Shown here: positions 14,370 through 22,934 of the stretch, piece by piece
How positions within the stretch are numbered: the first letter of the stretch is position 1
Layout of the letters: every line of letters begins with the position of its first letter
NCBI GenBank assembly: GCA_022842865.1
Contig: JALHOV010000015.1
Location: forward strand, 1-32,460
DNA from: Vulcanimicrobiota bacterium
GTDB taxonomy: Bacteria > Vulcanimicrobiota > Xenobia > Xenobiales > JADMJV01
Direction: 5' to 3'
DNA: 32,460 nucleotides
Translations under genes and position numbers: made by a program
Notes under the pieces: model-generated
Databases searched by the model: none
What the model was told of the DNA's origin: nothing
Seen by the model: the letters and a program-made list of their open reading frames with translations, nothing else

Positions 14370-15753
14370 CCACGGGAATCGACGGCGAAGGCGGCACCAG
14401 CGACCACTCGCCCAGGCGGGATTCGCACGCCTCCAATTCTCCCTGAAATCCCCACACGAATGCCTTCTGAATGCGCACCTGGGCCAGTCGTCCGGTCAGG
14501 TCTTGTTGGGACGAGAAGTGGGCTAATCGGCCGCAGCGACCGCGTCCGGTCAAGCGACTGGCGTCTTTCTTGCTGCGACCCTCTACCATAATCTCGATGG
14601 TCTTGCCTTCCAGTTTGCGATTCTCCTCCACCGCGATCTCGTTTTGCAAGGCGATGAGTCGCTGCAAGCGGTCGCTTTTGACGTCTTCCGGGATCTGATC
14701 GGTAAACAAATGACCGGGGGTTCCGGGACGCGGAGAATACGAGAACATGAAAGCATTCCGGAAGCGTGCCTGGCGCACCAACTCCAGCGTGTTCTGGAAT
14801 TGCGCTTCGGTCTCGCCGGGAAAGCCCACGATCAGGTCGGTGCTCAACGATAAATCGGGTATGGCCGCTCGCATACGGGCAACCAGGTCGAGAAATTCGC
14901 CTGAGGTGTATTTGCGGCGCATGCGCTTCAAAACTTCATCGTCCCCCGACTGCACGGGTAGGTGGATGCCTCCACAGGTGGCCGGATTGTCGGCCAGCGC
15001 GTCGATGACCGACTGGCTGAAGTAGGCCGGGTGAGGCGACATGAAGCGCAGCCGGTCCAACCCCGGTGCGCCCTTCAAGGCTCGGATGATATCGCCAAAA
15101 TCTTTCTTTGGATCGAGGTCGCGCCCGTAGTCATTGACGTTCTGGCCCAGCAGCATGACTTCGCGGCGGCCTTCGCGCACTACCCGCTTGACCTCGCTGA
15201 CCACCTGTTCCAGGGGGCGACTCTTCAATTTGCCGCGCACATAAGGCACGATACAAAACGTGCACCATTGGTCGCAGCCCATAGAGATGGTGACCATCGC
15301 GCTATGCGAGTTGCGCGGGTTGGCCAGCAGCGAAAACGAATCCCCAACTCGCTCTACGCGCACGAAACGGCCTTCACCGCGCTGCACACGCTGGATCAAA
15401 TCGGGCACCTCAGTCAGGTTGTGGGTACCCACCACCACGTCGACCTGACTGAAGCGCTGCAAAAAATCCTCGCCATCCTTCTGAGCCAGGCATCCAGATA
15501 CAGCCAGCACCTGGTTGGGATTATCCCGCTTGTAGCCTTTGAAGTCGCCCAAACGGCCATACACCTTCTGGTCGGCGTTGTCGCGGATGCAGCACGTGTT
15601 GAAGACGGCGATGTCGGCCGTGGCCGGATCGTCGGTGGGGGCATAGTGCATCTGCTCGAGCATCCAGCTGATCAGCTCGGAGTCGTACTCATTCATCTGG
15701 CAGCCGTAGGTCTGTAAATAATATGTCCCTAAGCTGCGGACAACCTCACTCAT
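14362..15753 (-). CDS. miaB: tRNA-2-methylthio-N6-dimethylallyladenosine synthase
   Basis: Methylthiotransferase that turns i6A37 into ms2i6A37 in tRNAs reading UNN codons. It has the three expected parts: N-terminal UPF0004 domain with three cluster cysteines (TYGCQMNEYD, NTCCIRDNA, VSGCLAQKDG), the radical SAM barrel with MGCDQWCTFC, and a C-terminal TRAM domain (about 375-445). LQTYGCQMN and LPVQSGDDEVLKRMRRKYT are MiaB-subgroup signatures separating it from MtaB and RimO. The 463 residues are normal for the family. ATG start with AGGAG upstream. It lies 8 bases after the protease gene in the same transcript. Confidence 0.96.
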   Translation of the reverse strand: MSEVVRSLGTYYLQTYGCQMNEYDSELISWMLEQMHYAPTDDPATADIAVFNTCCIRDNADQKVYGRLGDFKGYKRDNPNQVLAVSGCLAQKDGEDFLQRFSQVDVVVGTHNLTEVPDLIQRVQRGEGRFVRVERVGDSFSLLANPRNSHSAMVTISMGCDQWCTFCIVPYVRGKLKSRPLEQVVSEVKRVVREGRREVMLLGQNVNDYGRDLDPKKDFGDIIRALKGAPGLDRLRFMSPHPAYFSQSVIDALADNPATCGGIHLPVQSGDDEVLKRMRRKYTSGEFLDLVARMRAAIPDLSLSTDLIVGFPGETEAQFQNTLELVRQARFRNAFMFSYSPRPGTPGHLFTDQIPEDVKSDRLQRLIALQNEIAVEENRKLEGKTIEIMVEGRSKKDASRLTGRGRCGRLAHFSSQQDLTGRLAQVRIQKAFVWGFQGELEACESRLGEWSLVPPSPSIPVVA

Positions 15754-15761
15754 TTTTACTC

Positions 15762-17258
15762 CTACTTAACGGTGCCCCCGAGCAGTTCAACCGCTTTCTG
15801 CAGCTGCACGTCTTTGTCAACCTTACCCACATAGCGGGTTTCCATATCCACCATGACCTGAGGTTCGATACCCTGGCGGTCGATGACGCTGCCGCCGGGG
15901 GTGTAGAAACGAGCGATGGTCAGCTTCAGCTTGGGGCTCTTCTGGGCCGTCAAGTCGAGGTTGTAGAGCTGCTGCACTGAGCCCTTGCCAAAGGAGTGGT
16001 CGCCCACCACCGTCGCCAACTTGTGGTCGCGCAGGGCGCCCGCGGTGATCTCCGAGGCCGAAGCCGAGTATTCGTTGATCATCACCACCGCCGGGATGCC
16101 GATGCCACCCTCGTGGTGGCTGCGATACTCTTTGCGTTTCCCGCTCCGGTCGATCGTGTAGACCACCAGCGAGTTGTTGGGTGCGAATTCGCCGACCACG
16201 TCCACCGAAGCGTCGATGTAGCCGCCGCCGTTGTTGCGCAGGTCCAGGATCAGACCTTTGGCGCCGGCCGCCTTCAGCTTGCTGATGGCCTGGGCGATTT
16301 CGACGCCCGTGTCCTGGCCAAACGCGCGCAGCCGAATGTATCCTACGTTACCGGGAAACATGCGGTTGGTCACGGTAATGGTGTGAATCTGGCCGCGCAC
16401 CACAGTGAAGTTTTTGACCTCCTTGTCGCGCTCCACGGTCAACACCACGGGCGTGCCGGCTTCGCCGCGAATCATGGTCTGGGCCACGTCCAGGGTCACG
16501 CCGGCGGTGGTTTTGCCGTCGATCTTGAGCACTTTGTCGCCGGAGAGAAGGCCAGCGTTGTATGCCGGGGTGCCCTCGATGGGTTCGAAAATGGTCAGCT
16601 GATTGCCGCCCTCGCGGTCCAGTTCGATGTAAACACCGATGCCGCCAAAAGTCCGGGAATTAAGCTGCTCATCCATTTTTCCCCACTCTGAAGGGGTCAT
16701 GAGCACCGAATAGTTGTCTTTCAAGCCGTCCAGCATGCCGTTCATGGTGGCATAGCCGAGCAAGCTGCTGTCGATTTTGCCAGCAAAAAGCGTCTGGGCT
16801 TTGTTGAAAGCATCGACCGGCTTCATGCCCTCCAATTGCTTGAGAGGCACGGTGTCGACCTTGGCCTGTGTGAGCAGGTTGTTGAGTTCTTTAATGATGC
16901 CGGCCGTCAACTGAGCTTCGGGAACATCTTGCACGAACGACTGGCGGGCGTGGAAGTAGATGTTGCGGTAGAGGTCGTCGGTGGCCACGAAGTCGAGCTT
17001 TTTAGGGTCTTTGAGCAACTCCGCGTAAGAGCGCTTGACGTCTTCGACGTCTCCGTTGCGCGCTTTTTTGCGTTTTTTCTCGTCGGGCTTGGCCTCTTCG
17101 GCCAGCTGAAAAGCGCTTTCCAGGGCATGGCCGGGTAGCGTAATCTTGGCCGCGGGCTTGGGCGCTTCTTCAGCCGAAACCGACCGAATGGGACTGGGTG
17201 CGGAACAGCCCCACAGTCCAAATGCCAGCAGAGCGGCGGCAAGGTTGAGACGCTTCAT
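15762..17258 (-). CDS. ctp: Carboxy-terminal processing protease (S41), lipoprotein
   Basis: Periplasmic serine-lysine protease that trims the C-termini of exported proteins. The 498-residue precursor has a lipoprotein signal with lipobox LWGC (Cys18). A charged stretch (KPDEKKRKKARNGD, 57-70) follows. The PDZ domain spans about 205-290 (FGGIGVYIELD, LLSGDKVLKIDGKT). The S41 core has RNNGGG (341-346), catalytic Ser400 in NEYSASASE, and Lys425 in SFGKGSVQQ; the 25-residue spacing is the CtpA spacing. ATG start with GAGGAG 9 bases upstream. It heads the ctp-miaB-kinase-secreted protein run. Likely targets are cell-wall or exported proteins, unknown here. Confidence 0.95.
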   Translation of the reverse strand: MKRLNLAAALLAFGLWGCSAPSPIRSVSAEEAPKPAAKITLPGHALESAFQLAEEAKPDEKKRKKARNGDVEDVKRSYAELLKDPKKLDFVATDDLYRNIYFHARQSFVQDVPEAQLTAGIIKELNNLLTQAKVDTVPLKQLEGMKPVDAFNKAQTLFAGKIDSSLLGYATMNGMLDGLKDNYSVLMTPSEWGKMDEQLNSRTFGGIGVYIELDREGGNQLTIFEPIEGTPAYNAGLLSGDKVLKIDGKTTAGVTLDVAQTMIRGEAGTPVVLTVERDKEVKNFTVVRGQIHTITVTNRMFPGNVGYIRLRAFGQDTGVEIAQAISKLKAAGAKGLILDLRNNGGGYIDASVDVVGEFAPNNSLVVYTIDRSGKRKEYRSHHEGGIGIPAVVMINEYSASASEITAGALRDHKLATVVGDHSFGKGSVQQLYNLDLTAQKSPKLKLTIARFYTPGGSVIDRQGIEPQVMVDMETRYVGKVDKDVQLQKAVELLGGTVK

Positions 17259-17277
17259 GGAAATGTACTCCTCTTAT

Positions 17278-17424
17278 TCAGGCCATGGCCGTGGTGTCGA
17301 TGATGCCCCCACCCAAACAAGCCGGACATTTGACCAGTTCCGGTTCCGTGGAAGGAGGTTGGTTGGGAGCAACCGGCGCGGGCACTTTGCCGGTTCCCTT
17401 ACACTTGGTGCAGATCGCTTGCAT
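17278..17424 (-). CDS. 48-residue peptide with two DnaJ-like Cys motifs
   Basis: Too short for usual gene thresholds but with clear design: CTKCKGTGKVPAP near the start and CPACLGGGIID near the end, both close to the CxxCxGxG motif of DnaJ zinc centres, joined by a Pro-rich linker. The four cysteines could bind one zinc. ATG start at 17424; a TTG three codons upstream is possible. No ribosome site is visible, and a promoter-like element covers the start, so the real 5' end is uncertain. It lies 19 bases before ctp. Such peptides occur as stand-alone zinc ribbons of unknown role. Confidence 0.55.
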   Translation of the reverse strand: MQAICTKCKGTGKVPAPVAPNQPPSTEPELVKCPACLGGGIIDTTAMA

Positions 17425-17451
17425 TGTAAGCAAATTTCGGAACCAAAGCAA
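17423..17451 (-). promoter_or_regulatory. Possible promoter overlapping the zinc-ribbon peptide start
   Basis: Minus strand TTGCTT (17451-17446), 17 bases, then TACAAT (17428-17423). The -10 matches well and the -35 weakly. Transcription would begin inside the peptide gene, so this element would serve ctp with a long leader rather than the peptide, or is fortuitous. Confidence 0.3.
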
Positions 17452-17452
17452 A

Positions 17453-17498
17453 GGGACCTGCCGGAGGCAGGTCCATAGACTTGCCGGAGGCAGGTCCC
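17453..17498. repeat. Two tandem 16-base repeats forming alternative hairpins
   Basis: TGCCGGAGGCAGGTCC occurs at 17459-17474 and again, identical, at 17482-17497. The left flank GGGACCTGCC (17453-17462) pairs with GGCAGGTCC of copy 1 (GGA loop) or, perfectly over 10 bases, with GGCAGGTCCC at 17489-17498. Each repeat also holds the short palindrome TGCC-GGA-GGCA. It lies between hpf and the zinc-ribbon gene and could be a REP-like mobile palindrome or an mRNA 3'-end structure. Confidence 0.75.
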
Positions 17499-17513
17499 TC
17501 ACGAACCCCAGTT

Positions 17514-18068
17514 TTAACTGAGACGAGGCTCTACGATTCCGTAGCCTTTGCCCTTGCGATGGAGCAATTGGAAGTTGCCGGTGTCTTCATTGAGGAAACC
17601 AACGAAGTCCTCGCCGCTCGACTCCAGTTCCTTGATGGCTTCATCCACGGTCATGGGCTGGGGAGTAAACCGTTGGACGGATTCAATGCGAGCGCTGTAG
17701 ACGTCCTTCTCTTTCTTCTTGCCGTTCTCGGGCTCCCGATCCTCGGCGGAATCTGTGGGGGCGCTGGCGCTGCGCCCAGCCCGATGGTTGGTTTCCTTTT
17801 CGCGCTGCTTCTTCAATTCGCGTTCGAGTTTTTCCACCACGCGATCGATCGAGTTATACATGTCGGTCGACTTCTCTTCGGCGTGGAGGTCGGACCCTTT
17901 GCAGTTGAGAGTGATTTTGGCTACATGCCAGTTACGCTCCGTGGCGAGCGTGACCTCGGCGGTCATCACATTGTCGGAAAACCGTGCGGTTTTCGAGAGT
18001 TTAGACTTAGCGTGGTTGCGCAGGCTGTCAGTGATATCGAAGTTCTTGCCCTTTACGGTAATGTCCAA
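17514..18068 (-). CDS. hpf: Ribosome hibernation-promoting factor, long form
   Basis: Binds the 30S decoding region and, in its long form, joins two ribosomes into 100S dimers during slow growth. The N-terminal S30AE domain (1-95) begins MDITVKGKNFDITDSLRNHA and includes the helix STDMYNSIDRVVEKLEREL. A charged linker (96-130) follows. The C-terminal dimerisation domain (131-184) reads RFTPQPMTVDEAIKELE, FVGFLNEDTGNFQLLHRKGK, YGIVEP. Length 184 is normal for long HPF. TTG start at 18068 with a strong AGGAGG 5 bases upstream. No promoter stands out in the 166 bases upstream. Confidence 0.95.
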   Translation of the reverse strand: MDITVKGKNFDITDSLRNHAKSKLSKTARFSDNVMTAEVTLATERNWHVAKITLNCKGSDLHAEEKSTDMYNSIDRVVEKLERELKKQREKETNHRAGRSASAPTDSAEDREPENGKKKEKDVYSARIESVQRFTPQPMTVDEAIKELESSGEDFVGFLNEDTGNFQLLHRKGKGYGIVEPRLS

Positions 18069-18183
18069 ATGCGCCTCCTAGACTGATGGTCGCTCAGTAG
18101 TTCTTTTGAGCCACTAACCAGCGTCTTCAACACAACAAAAAGACCCCCCTCCGTCAGTTCTCGAAAACTCTGGACGCCCGCCG

Positions 18184-18213
18184 AAACAAAATGAGCGGCC
18201 CGAAGACCGCTCA
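18184..18213 (-). terminator. Rho-independent terminator after the lytic transglycosylase gene
   Basis: On the minus strand TGAGCGGTC and GGCCGCTCA form a 9-pair stem (one G-U) closed by a TTCG tetraloop, followed by TTTTGTTT. It stops transcription before hpf, which therefore needs its own promoter. Confidence 0.85.
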
Positions 18214-18234
18214 CTTTGTCTGCAGAGGCTAAAC

Positions 18235-19026
18235 CTAAGGGCGCCAGCTCCAGGCTTTGCGCACCTTGCGCACATAATGCTGGGTTTCGGCGAAGGGGGG
18301 GATGCCGCCGTAGCGCTCCACGTTGCCTGGGCCCGCGTTGTAAGCGGCGATTGCCAGGTCATAGTTGTTGTCAAAGCGGTTCAGCATCTGGCGCAGATAA
18401 CGCGCACCAGCTGCAATGTTTTGTTCCGGGTCAAAGCGGTCGCGGCAACCCAAATAGGAAGCCGTGCCTGGCATTAGCTGCATCAGCCCACCTGCGCCCG
18501 CACAGGACTGGGCGTAGGGGCGAAAGGCCGATTCCACCTCGATCACACCGCGGATCATCCAGGGGTCCAGGTTGTATTTCTGAGCGTTCTTCATGATGAT
18601 GGGGGTGATGTCGCATTTGCGATGGGCTCGACGATAGACGCTGCGGTAGACTACTGTCTCGGTCACCGAGGCGACCGGTCCGGCCGTCGAGTGCGCGCCA
18701 CGGGAGGCCAGTGAGCGGCGGCGGTGCTCGTAGTGGGTCTTGCGCACCACGACCGGAATCTGGTCGTAGTAGCCCGACTCCACCGACACGAAAATCGAGG
18801 GTAACGGAGCCACGTCCATCGTACAAGTGGCATCGCTGGGGCGGTTTAAATCACAATTGGTGATCTCGTTGGGGGTGAGCATCCACCCCTCTTCCTCAGA
18901 CTGGATCAAGGAGCCGTCCACCTGTTCACCCAGCACCTGCATGGCCTGGGGTTCACAAAAGGCGGGCGCGCTCGAGCCTATCAAACAAGAAAGCAAAAGC
19001 AGCTGCCTGCAAGCGTTTTTAATCAC
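18235..19026 (-). CDS. Lytic transglycosylase, Slt70-like domain
   Basis: Cuts the MurNAc-GlcNAc bond of peptidoglycan, making 1,6-anhydro ends, in the periplasm. The 263-residue protein has a signal peptide (RQLLLLSCLIGSSAPAFC). A basic middle region of unknown role spans about 90-140. The SLT domain spans 140-255: catalytic Glu165 in GVIEVESAFRPYA, GAGGLMQLMPGTA, AAGARYLRQML, AIAAYNAGPGNV, YVRKV. Four cysteines in the N-terminal half and two in the domain could pair after export. GTG start with GGAG 9 bases upstream. Monocistronic judging by the terminator downstream. Confidence 0.93.
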   Translation of the reverse strand: MIKNACRQLLLLSCLIGSSAPAFCEPQAMQVLGEQVDGSLIQSEEEGWMLTPNEITNCDLNRPSDATCTMDVAPLPSIFVSVESGYYDQIPVVVRKTHYEHRRRSLASRGAHSTAGPVASVTETVVYRSVYRRAHRKCDITPIIMKNAQKYNLDPWMIRGVIEVESAFRPYAQSCAGAGGLMQLMPGTASYLGCRDRFDPEQNIAAGARYLRQMLNRFDNNYDLAIAAYNAGPGNVERYGGIPPFAETQHYVRKVRKAWSWRP

Positions 19027-19106
19027 CGGTTCTCACTCCATTTTTCGGGGGACCGCACTCGCTTGGGAGCGCGCACTGTCGTCTGTCTACTCTATGGTGA
19101 AGACGA

Positions 19107-20180
19107 TCAAATCCCGATGTTAGGGGCGGCAGATTCTGCCTGGGAGGGCCCCTTCCCGGAGCCTCTTAGAGAACCCCCCTGGCCACCCCTTCTTAAAAGA
19201 ATCATTTCTGACAAAATTGACACGGCAATTTCTTCGGGCGTCAGAGCACCCAGGTTCAGGCCAATGGGGGCGTAGATTTGCCCCAGCCACTGTCGATCCA
19301 CTCCCTCGGAGAGGAGTTCGTCCAGTACCGCCCGGGTTCGTCGGCGACTGCCGATCATCCCCAGGTAGAACACCGATCGCCCGATCAGGCTGCGCAGGCA
19401 GTCCTCATCCAGCTTGTGACCGCGCGTCACCAGCACCACGTGACTGCCGGAATGCACAGCATACTCTGCGAAGAAGGCCCCAAAGTCTCGGCACACCACC
19501 CGTGCTGCCGGAAACAACTCGCCTCGCGCATATTCGGGGCGGTCATCCACCACCACCACGGAATAGCCGCAAATCGAGGCCATCTGAGAGAGAGGACGGG
19601 CTATGTGGCCCGCCCCTGCGATGACCAGTTCCTGAGCAAGGCCCAGCGGGTCTAGAAAGAACTCGTGCCCGTCGCGTTCCACCAGCTTGGGTCGCCCGTC
19701 TCCAAAGGCCAGTTCCCAGAAGCATCCGTCATCGACCGTCAGAACGCGGCTCTCGCCGGTTGCCCAGGCACACTGTCCGGAGCCGGCCGGGGCGCCGCGC
19801 CAGTCTCGGGCCGGTCGTGGCCCCAGGCAGGTGACCAGCAGGCATGGCCCGCTGTCTGGCAAAACCGGCGTGCCGGCTTCCCAGACGTCGATAAAAACCT
19901 CGAAGCGGCCTCCGCAGACTTTGCCGCTATCGCTGCTCTCATCTTCGGTGAGGTCGACTTCTACCCGCGTGCACTGACCGCTTTGCAGGCACTCAGTGGC
20001 CGCCTGCCAGACCTCGGCCTCGCCGCAGCCGCCGCCCACCGTTCCGCGAATGGAGCCATCGGGAAAGACCAGCATCTTGGCCCCAGCCTCACGCGGCACC
20101 GACCCCCAGCCTTTGACCAAAATGGCCCGAGCCGCACGGCATCGGGCCAATTCTCGATAAAGTTCCCGCTCTTGGCTCAA
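19107..20180 (-). CDS. XdhC/CoxI-family protein
   Basis: XdhC proteins bind and sulfurate molybdenum cofactor and load it into xanthine dehydrogenase or CO dehydrogenase-type enzymes. The 357-residue protein has the N-terminal XdhC-CoxI domain (about 15-105: GWGSVPREAGAKMLVF, IRGTVGGGCGEAEVW) and the C-terminal Rossmann domain (about 185-335: ELVIAGAGHIARPLSQMA, VVVVDDRPEYA, VVLVTRGHKLDEDCL, YLGMIGSRRRT). The tail after 340 is Gly-rich. TTG start at 20180 overlapping the previous stop as TTGA. No molybdenum hydroxylase gene lies in the window. The deaminase at 6878-8245 makes urate, so a link to purine breakdown is possible but speculative. Confidence 0.9.
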   Translation of the reverse strand: MSQERELYRELARCRAARAILVKGWGSVPREAGAKMLVFPDGSIRGTVGGGCGEAEVWQAATECLQSGQCTRVEVDLTEDESSDSGKVCGGRFEVFIDVWEAGTPVLPDSGPCLLVTCLGPRPARDWRGAPAGSGQCAWATGESRVLTVDDGCFWELAFGDGRPKLVERDGHEFFLDPLGLAQELVIAGAGHIARPLSQMASICGYSVVVVDDRPEYARGELFPAARVVCRDFGAFFAEYAVHSGSHVVLVTRGHKLDEDCLRSLIGRSVFYLGMIGSRRRTRAVLDELLSEGVDRQWLGQIYAPIGLNLGALTPEEIAVSILSEMILLRRGGQGGSLRGSGKGPSQAESAAPNIGI

Positions 20181-20617
20181 ATTTCGACGCGCGGTTCCCG
20201 AGTCGCCGGATAGCTATCACGCAACAACTTCCACAGAGCCTTCTCGCCGAATTTGGCGGCCAGGGCCAGTTTTTCCAGTGGGTCGCTACTCTCCGTCGAA
20301 GGTGGTTTCTCACCTTCCTGGGTCAATTTTTTGGTGACCTCTTTAATGAGCGGCGCCACCAGCCGTTTGCCGCTACCGCGAATTTGCGCCCCCGCCTTCA
20401 AGTAGGACTCCCGTTCCCAGGCCTCCATCTTGTTCCAGAATCCGGCCGCCGAGCCGGGGGGCATGTAGTGCAAGAGGATGTAGCCTTTCTGGGTGTCGCT
20501 CAGCGACTTGAAAGAAGTATTCTCGAGCACAAACTCGCGCCAGCGCAGCCCGTAGATGATCAGGCTGATGGGTGTGATAAGCAGGAGCACCTGCCACCAT
20601 TCGGGGCGATCAAACAC
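20177..20617 (-). CDS. Small membrane-anchored protein, unknown
   Basis: No family recognised. From a GTG at 20617 (AAGGA 8 bases upstream) the protein has 146 residues: VFDRPEWWQVLL, then a membrane helix LLLITPISLIIYGLRW (about 10-26), and a charged C-terminal part with KSLSDTQKGYILLHYMPP and a helical stretch KRLVAPLIKEVTKKLTQE. An ATG at 20671 lies inside the SIS gene and adds only low-complexity sequence, so the GTG is preferred. It overlaps the SIS gene by 8 bases and the XdhC-like gene by 4, so the three are translated as one unit. Confidence 0.65.
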   Translation of the reverse strand: MFDRPEWWQVLLLITPISLIIYGLRWREFVLENTSFKSLSDTQKGYILLHYMPPGSAAGFWNKMEAWERESYLKAGAQIRGSGKRLVAPLIKEVTKKLTQEGEKPPSTESSDPLEKLALAAKFGEKALWKLLRDSYPATREPRVEI

Positions 20618-21698
20618 CGGGGCGATCCTTGACCGGGATGGGTGGGTCGAGGTGATAGAGCTTGTCGGCATTCTTGCCGCGCGCGATCGACATGTAGAAG
20701 GTCAAGAAATGAATGACCGGATACATCGCCAGGATACGCGTGATTTCGCTCACCTTGGTCTTCAGTTCGATGACCTGGTCGGTGCGCAGCTTGACCGATT
20801 CGTCCGATTGCTCGAGCACCGTTACGCGGGGGCAGCGGTACTTGGCCAGCCCGCCCAGCACGTCGAGCTCGGCCTTGCGCATGGTGTCCGACAAGAAGCA
20901 CATCACCATGGCCTCTTTGGTCAGCCCACCCTGACCGCCGTGTCGGAATTCCAGGGTTTGCTGAGCTTCGGCGTTGTAAGCCACAAATTCGCGAATCTTG
21001 CGGGCCGCTTCCAGGGCCAGGCCGTAGTAGGGTCCGCAGCCCAGAAAGACGAAGTGCAGGGGCAGCGGCTTGGGAACGCTGAGTTTGCGTGCGGTATCCT
21101 GAATTTTCTTGATGTATTCCGGGTCGGAGTAGAGGTCCGGCACCCGGATCAACTCGTTGATAAAGGCGTCCTTGTTGGAGATCCAGGCGGTCAGCACCAT
21201 ACAGGCCAGCAGTGAGCTCGAGGCCGAGCGAGTCGAGACCGGTCCAATCTCCAGCGTGTTGGGCAGAAGGACCGATTGATCGCACATCTCCTGGATTCGG
21301 CCGCCGTCTTTGGCAAAAATGCCCAGCACTTTGACGGCCGGGTGAAGTTTCTTGAGCTTTTCCACCGCCCAGAAGGTATCGTCGCTGTCGTTGCTGCGGC
21401 TGATGGCTACCACCAGGGTCTTGATGCGACTATCGTAGGGTGGGCGGCGCAGATAACAAAATTCGCTGCTGGGGTAGACTTCGGTGTTCAGGCCGGATAC
21501 CAGCTGCGCGATATGGGCTCCAGAAACGGCCACGGCGTAAGAGCTGGCACAACCAACGAAGACGATCTGGCCAAAGTTCTCGCCTTTGAGCCAGCCGCCC
21601 AGTTCTTCCTTGCGCTTGACCAGCATCTGCAGCGTTTCGCGCCAGGCTCTCGGTTGGTCGAGAATCTCGCTAAAAACGCCAGCTTTTTGAACCTGCAT
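20610..21698 (-). CDS. SIS-domain protein (GlmS/AgaS isomerase-like)
   Basis: Double SIS-fold protein of 362 residues, a phosphosugar-binding or isomerase type, cytosolic. First SIS domain: GQIVFVGCASSYAVAVSGAH, then TLVVAISRSNDSDDTFWAVE, where the usual S-x-S-G-x-T/S turn is ISRSNDSDDT. Second: HFVFLGCGPYYGLALEAARK, EAQQTLEFRHGGQGGLT, AMVMCFLSDT. It resembles the sugar-isomerase half of glucosamine-6-phosphate synthase without the amidotransferase domain, as in AgaS, FrlB or GlmS-like deaminases. Substrate cannot be told. ATG start with GGAGG 4 bases upstream. First gene of the unit with the membrane protein and XdhC-like gene. Confidence 0.87.
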   Translation of the reverse strand: MQVQKAGVFSEILDQPRAWRETLQMLVKRKEELGGWLKGENFGQIVFVGCASSYAVAVSGAHIAQLVSGLNTEVYPSSEFCYLRRPPYDSRIKTLVVAISRSNDSDDTFWAVEKLKKLHPAVKVLGIFAKDGGRIQEMCDQSVLLPNTLEIGPVSTRSASSSLLACMVLTAWISNKDAFINELIRVPDLYSDPEYIKKIQDTARKLSVPKPLPLHFVFLGCGPYYGLALEAARKIREFVAYNAEAQQTLEFRHGGQGGLTKEAMVMCFLSDTMRKAELDVLGGLAKYRCPRVTVLEQSDESVKLRTDQVIELKTKVSEITRILAMYPVIHFLTFYMSIARGKNADKLYHLDPPIPVKDRPGV

Positions 21699-21792
21699 CT
21701 AGCCTCCGTGGCGCGCTGCGCCCTCAATGATGAATAATTTTTGGCTCGCCACTCCGTTGGTCTCCAACCGGGGTACTGAGTGCCGCCTTTCC

Positions 21793-22875
21793 TCACTCCT
21801 TTGCAATTGCCCTCTGCCGCAGGGCATGATCCATCAACACCAGAGCCACCATGGCCTCGACGATCGGCACCGCTCTGGGCAGGACGCAGGGGTCGTGCCG
21901 TCCCTGGGCTTCCAAGACCACGTTCTGTCCTTGATTGTCAACGGTTTGCTGAGCTTTGAAGATGGTCGAAGTCGGCTTAAAGGCCACCCGCAGCAGGATG
22001 GCTTCGCCGTTGCTGATGCCGCCCTGCACTCCCCCTGAGTGGTTCTTCAGGGTGCGCACCTGGCCGTCGCGCATCTCGAACGGATCGTTGTGCTGGGAGC
22101 CAGTCAGCAGCGTGCCTGCAAAGCCCGAGCCGATTTCGACGCCCTTGACGGCTGGCAGACTCATTAAGCCTTTGGCCAATTCCGCTTCCAATTTATCAAA
22201 AACTGGCTCGCCCAGGCCGGCCGGAACCCCGCGCGCCACCACCGTTACCACCCCGCCCACCGAGTCGCCCTGATCTCTGGCCCAGCGGATGCGCTCGGCC
22301 ATCTTTTCGGCGGCCCCCCCGTCCGGACAGCGCACCAGGTTGCTGTCCACTTGCTCGCGTGTAACCGTCTCCGCGTCCACCGAGGAGGTCAAATCGTGAA
22401 CGCGCTCGACCCAGGCCACCACCTCCAGCCCGTATTGTAAGGCCAGCCACTTGCGTGCCAAAACTCCTGCCGCCACCCGGCCGATGGTTTCGCGCGCGCT
22501 GGCCCGGCCGCCACCCATCCAGTTGCGGATGCCGTACTTGGACTCGTAAGTGAAGTCGGCGTGAGACGGTCGGAAGGTGTCTTTGAAAGGTGCATAGGAT
22601 TCAGGTTTGGCGTCCTTGTTCCAGACCATCAGGGAGATGGGAGTGCCCAGGGTCATTCCTTCGAAGAGGCCTGAGAGAACCTGGACCTTGTCCTCTTCCT
22701 GGCGCGGCGTAGTCAGCTCGCTCTGGCCCGGCCGGCGTCGGTCGAGTTCCCCTTGAATCTCTTCCAGTGTGATCGGTAAGCGTGGTGGGCAACCGTCGAT
22801 GACAACTCCCACTCCGCCCCCGTGGGATTCGCCCCAGGTAGTGATGCGGAAGGCTTTCCCAAAAGTGTTTCCCAT
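21793..22875 (-). CDS. aroC: Chorismate synthase
   Basis: Last step of the shikimate pathway: EPSP to chorismate with reduced FMN, cytosolic. Three family signatures: [17 protein letters not shown], the [15 protein letters not shown] block with [15 protein letters not shown], and [20 protein letters not shown]. The C-terminus has [18 protein letters not shown] and [18 protein letters not shown]. Length 360 is normal. Start: ATG at 22875, with GGAG 7 bases upstream; the TTG at 22887 coincides with that ribosome site and is unlikely. A terminator-like hairpin sits just before the ribosome site. Confidence 0.97.
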   Translation of the reverse strand: MGNTFGKAFRITTWGESHGGGVGVVIDGCPPRLPITLEEIQGELDRRRPGQSELTTPRQEEDKVQVLSGLFEGMTLGTPISLMVWNKDAKPESYAPFKDTFRPSHADFTYESKYGIRNWMGGGRASARETIGRVAAGVLARKWLALQYGLEVVAWVERVHDLTSSVDAETVTREQVDSNLVRCPDGGAAEKMAERIRWARDQGDSVGGVVTVVARGVPAGLGEPVFDKLEAELAKGLMSLPAVKGVEIGSGFAGTLLTGSQHNDPFEMRDGQVRTLKNHSGGVQGGISNGEAILLRVAFKPTSTIFKAQQTVDNQGQNVVLEAQGRHDPCVLPRAVPIVEAMVALVLMDHALRQRAIAKE

Positions 22876-22885
22876 GGTAATCTCC

Positions 22886-22919
22886 AAACAAAAAAGGGAC
22901 CGGCGAACCGGCCCCTTTT
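22886..22919 (-). terminator. Strong terminator between cytochrome c gene and aroC
   Basis: Minus strand: AAAAGGGGCCGG and CCGGTCCCTTTT pair over 12 positions (one G-U) with a TTCG loop, and the T-run continues to TTTTTTGTTT. It ends the cytochrome transcript. It finishes only a few bases before the aroC ribosome site, so aroC either depends on read-through or has a promoter not recognised here. Confidence 0.9.
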
Positions 22920-22934
22920 GTCAACTGGGACGAC

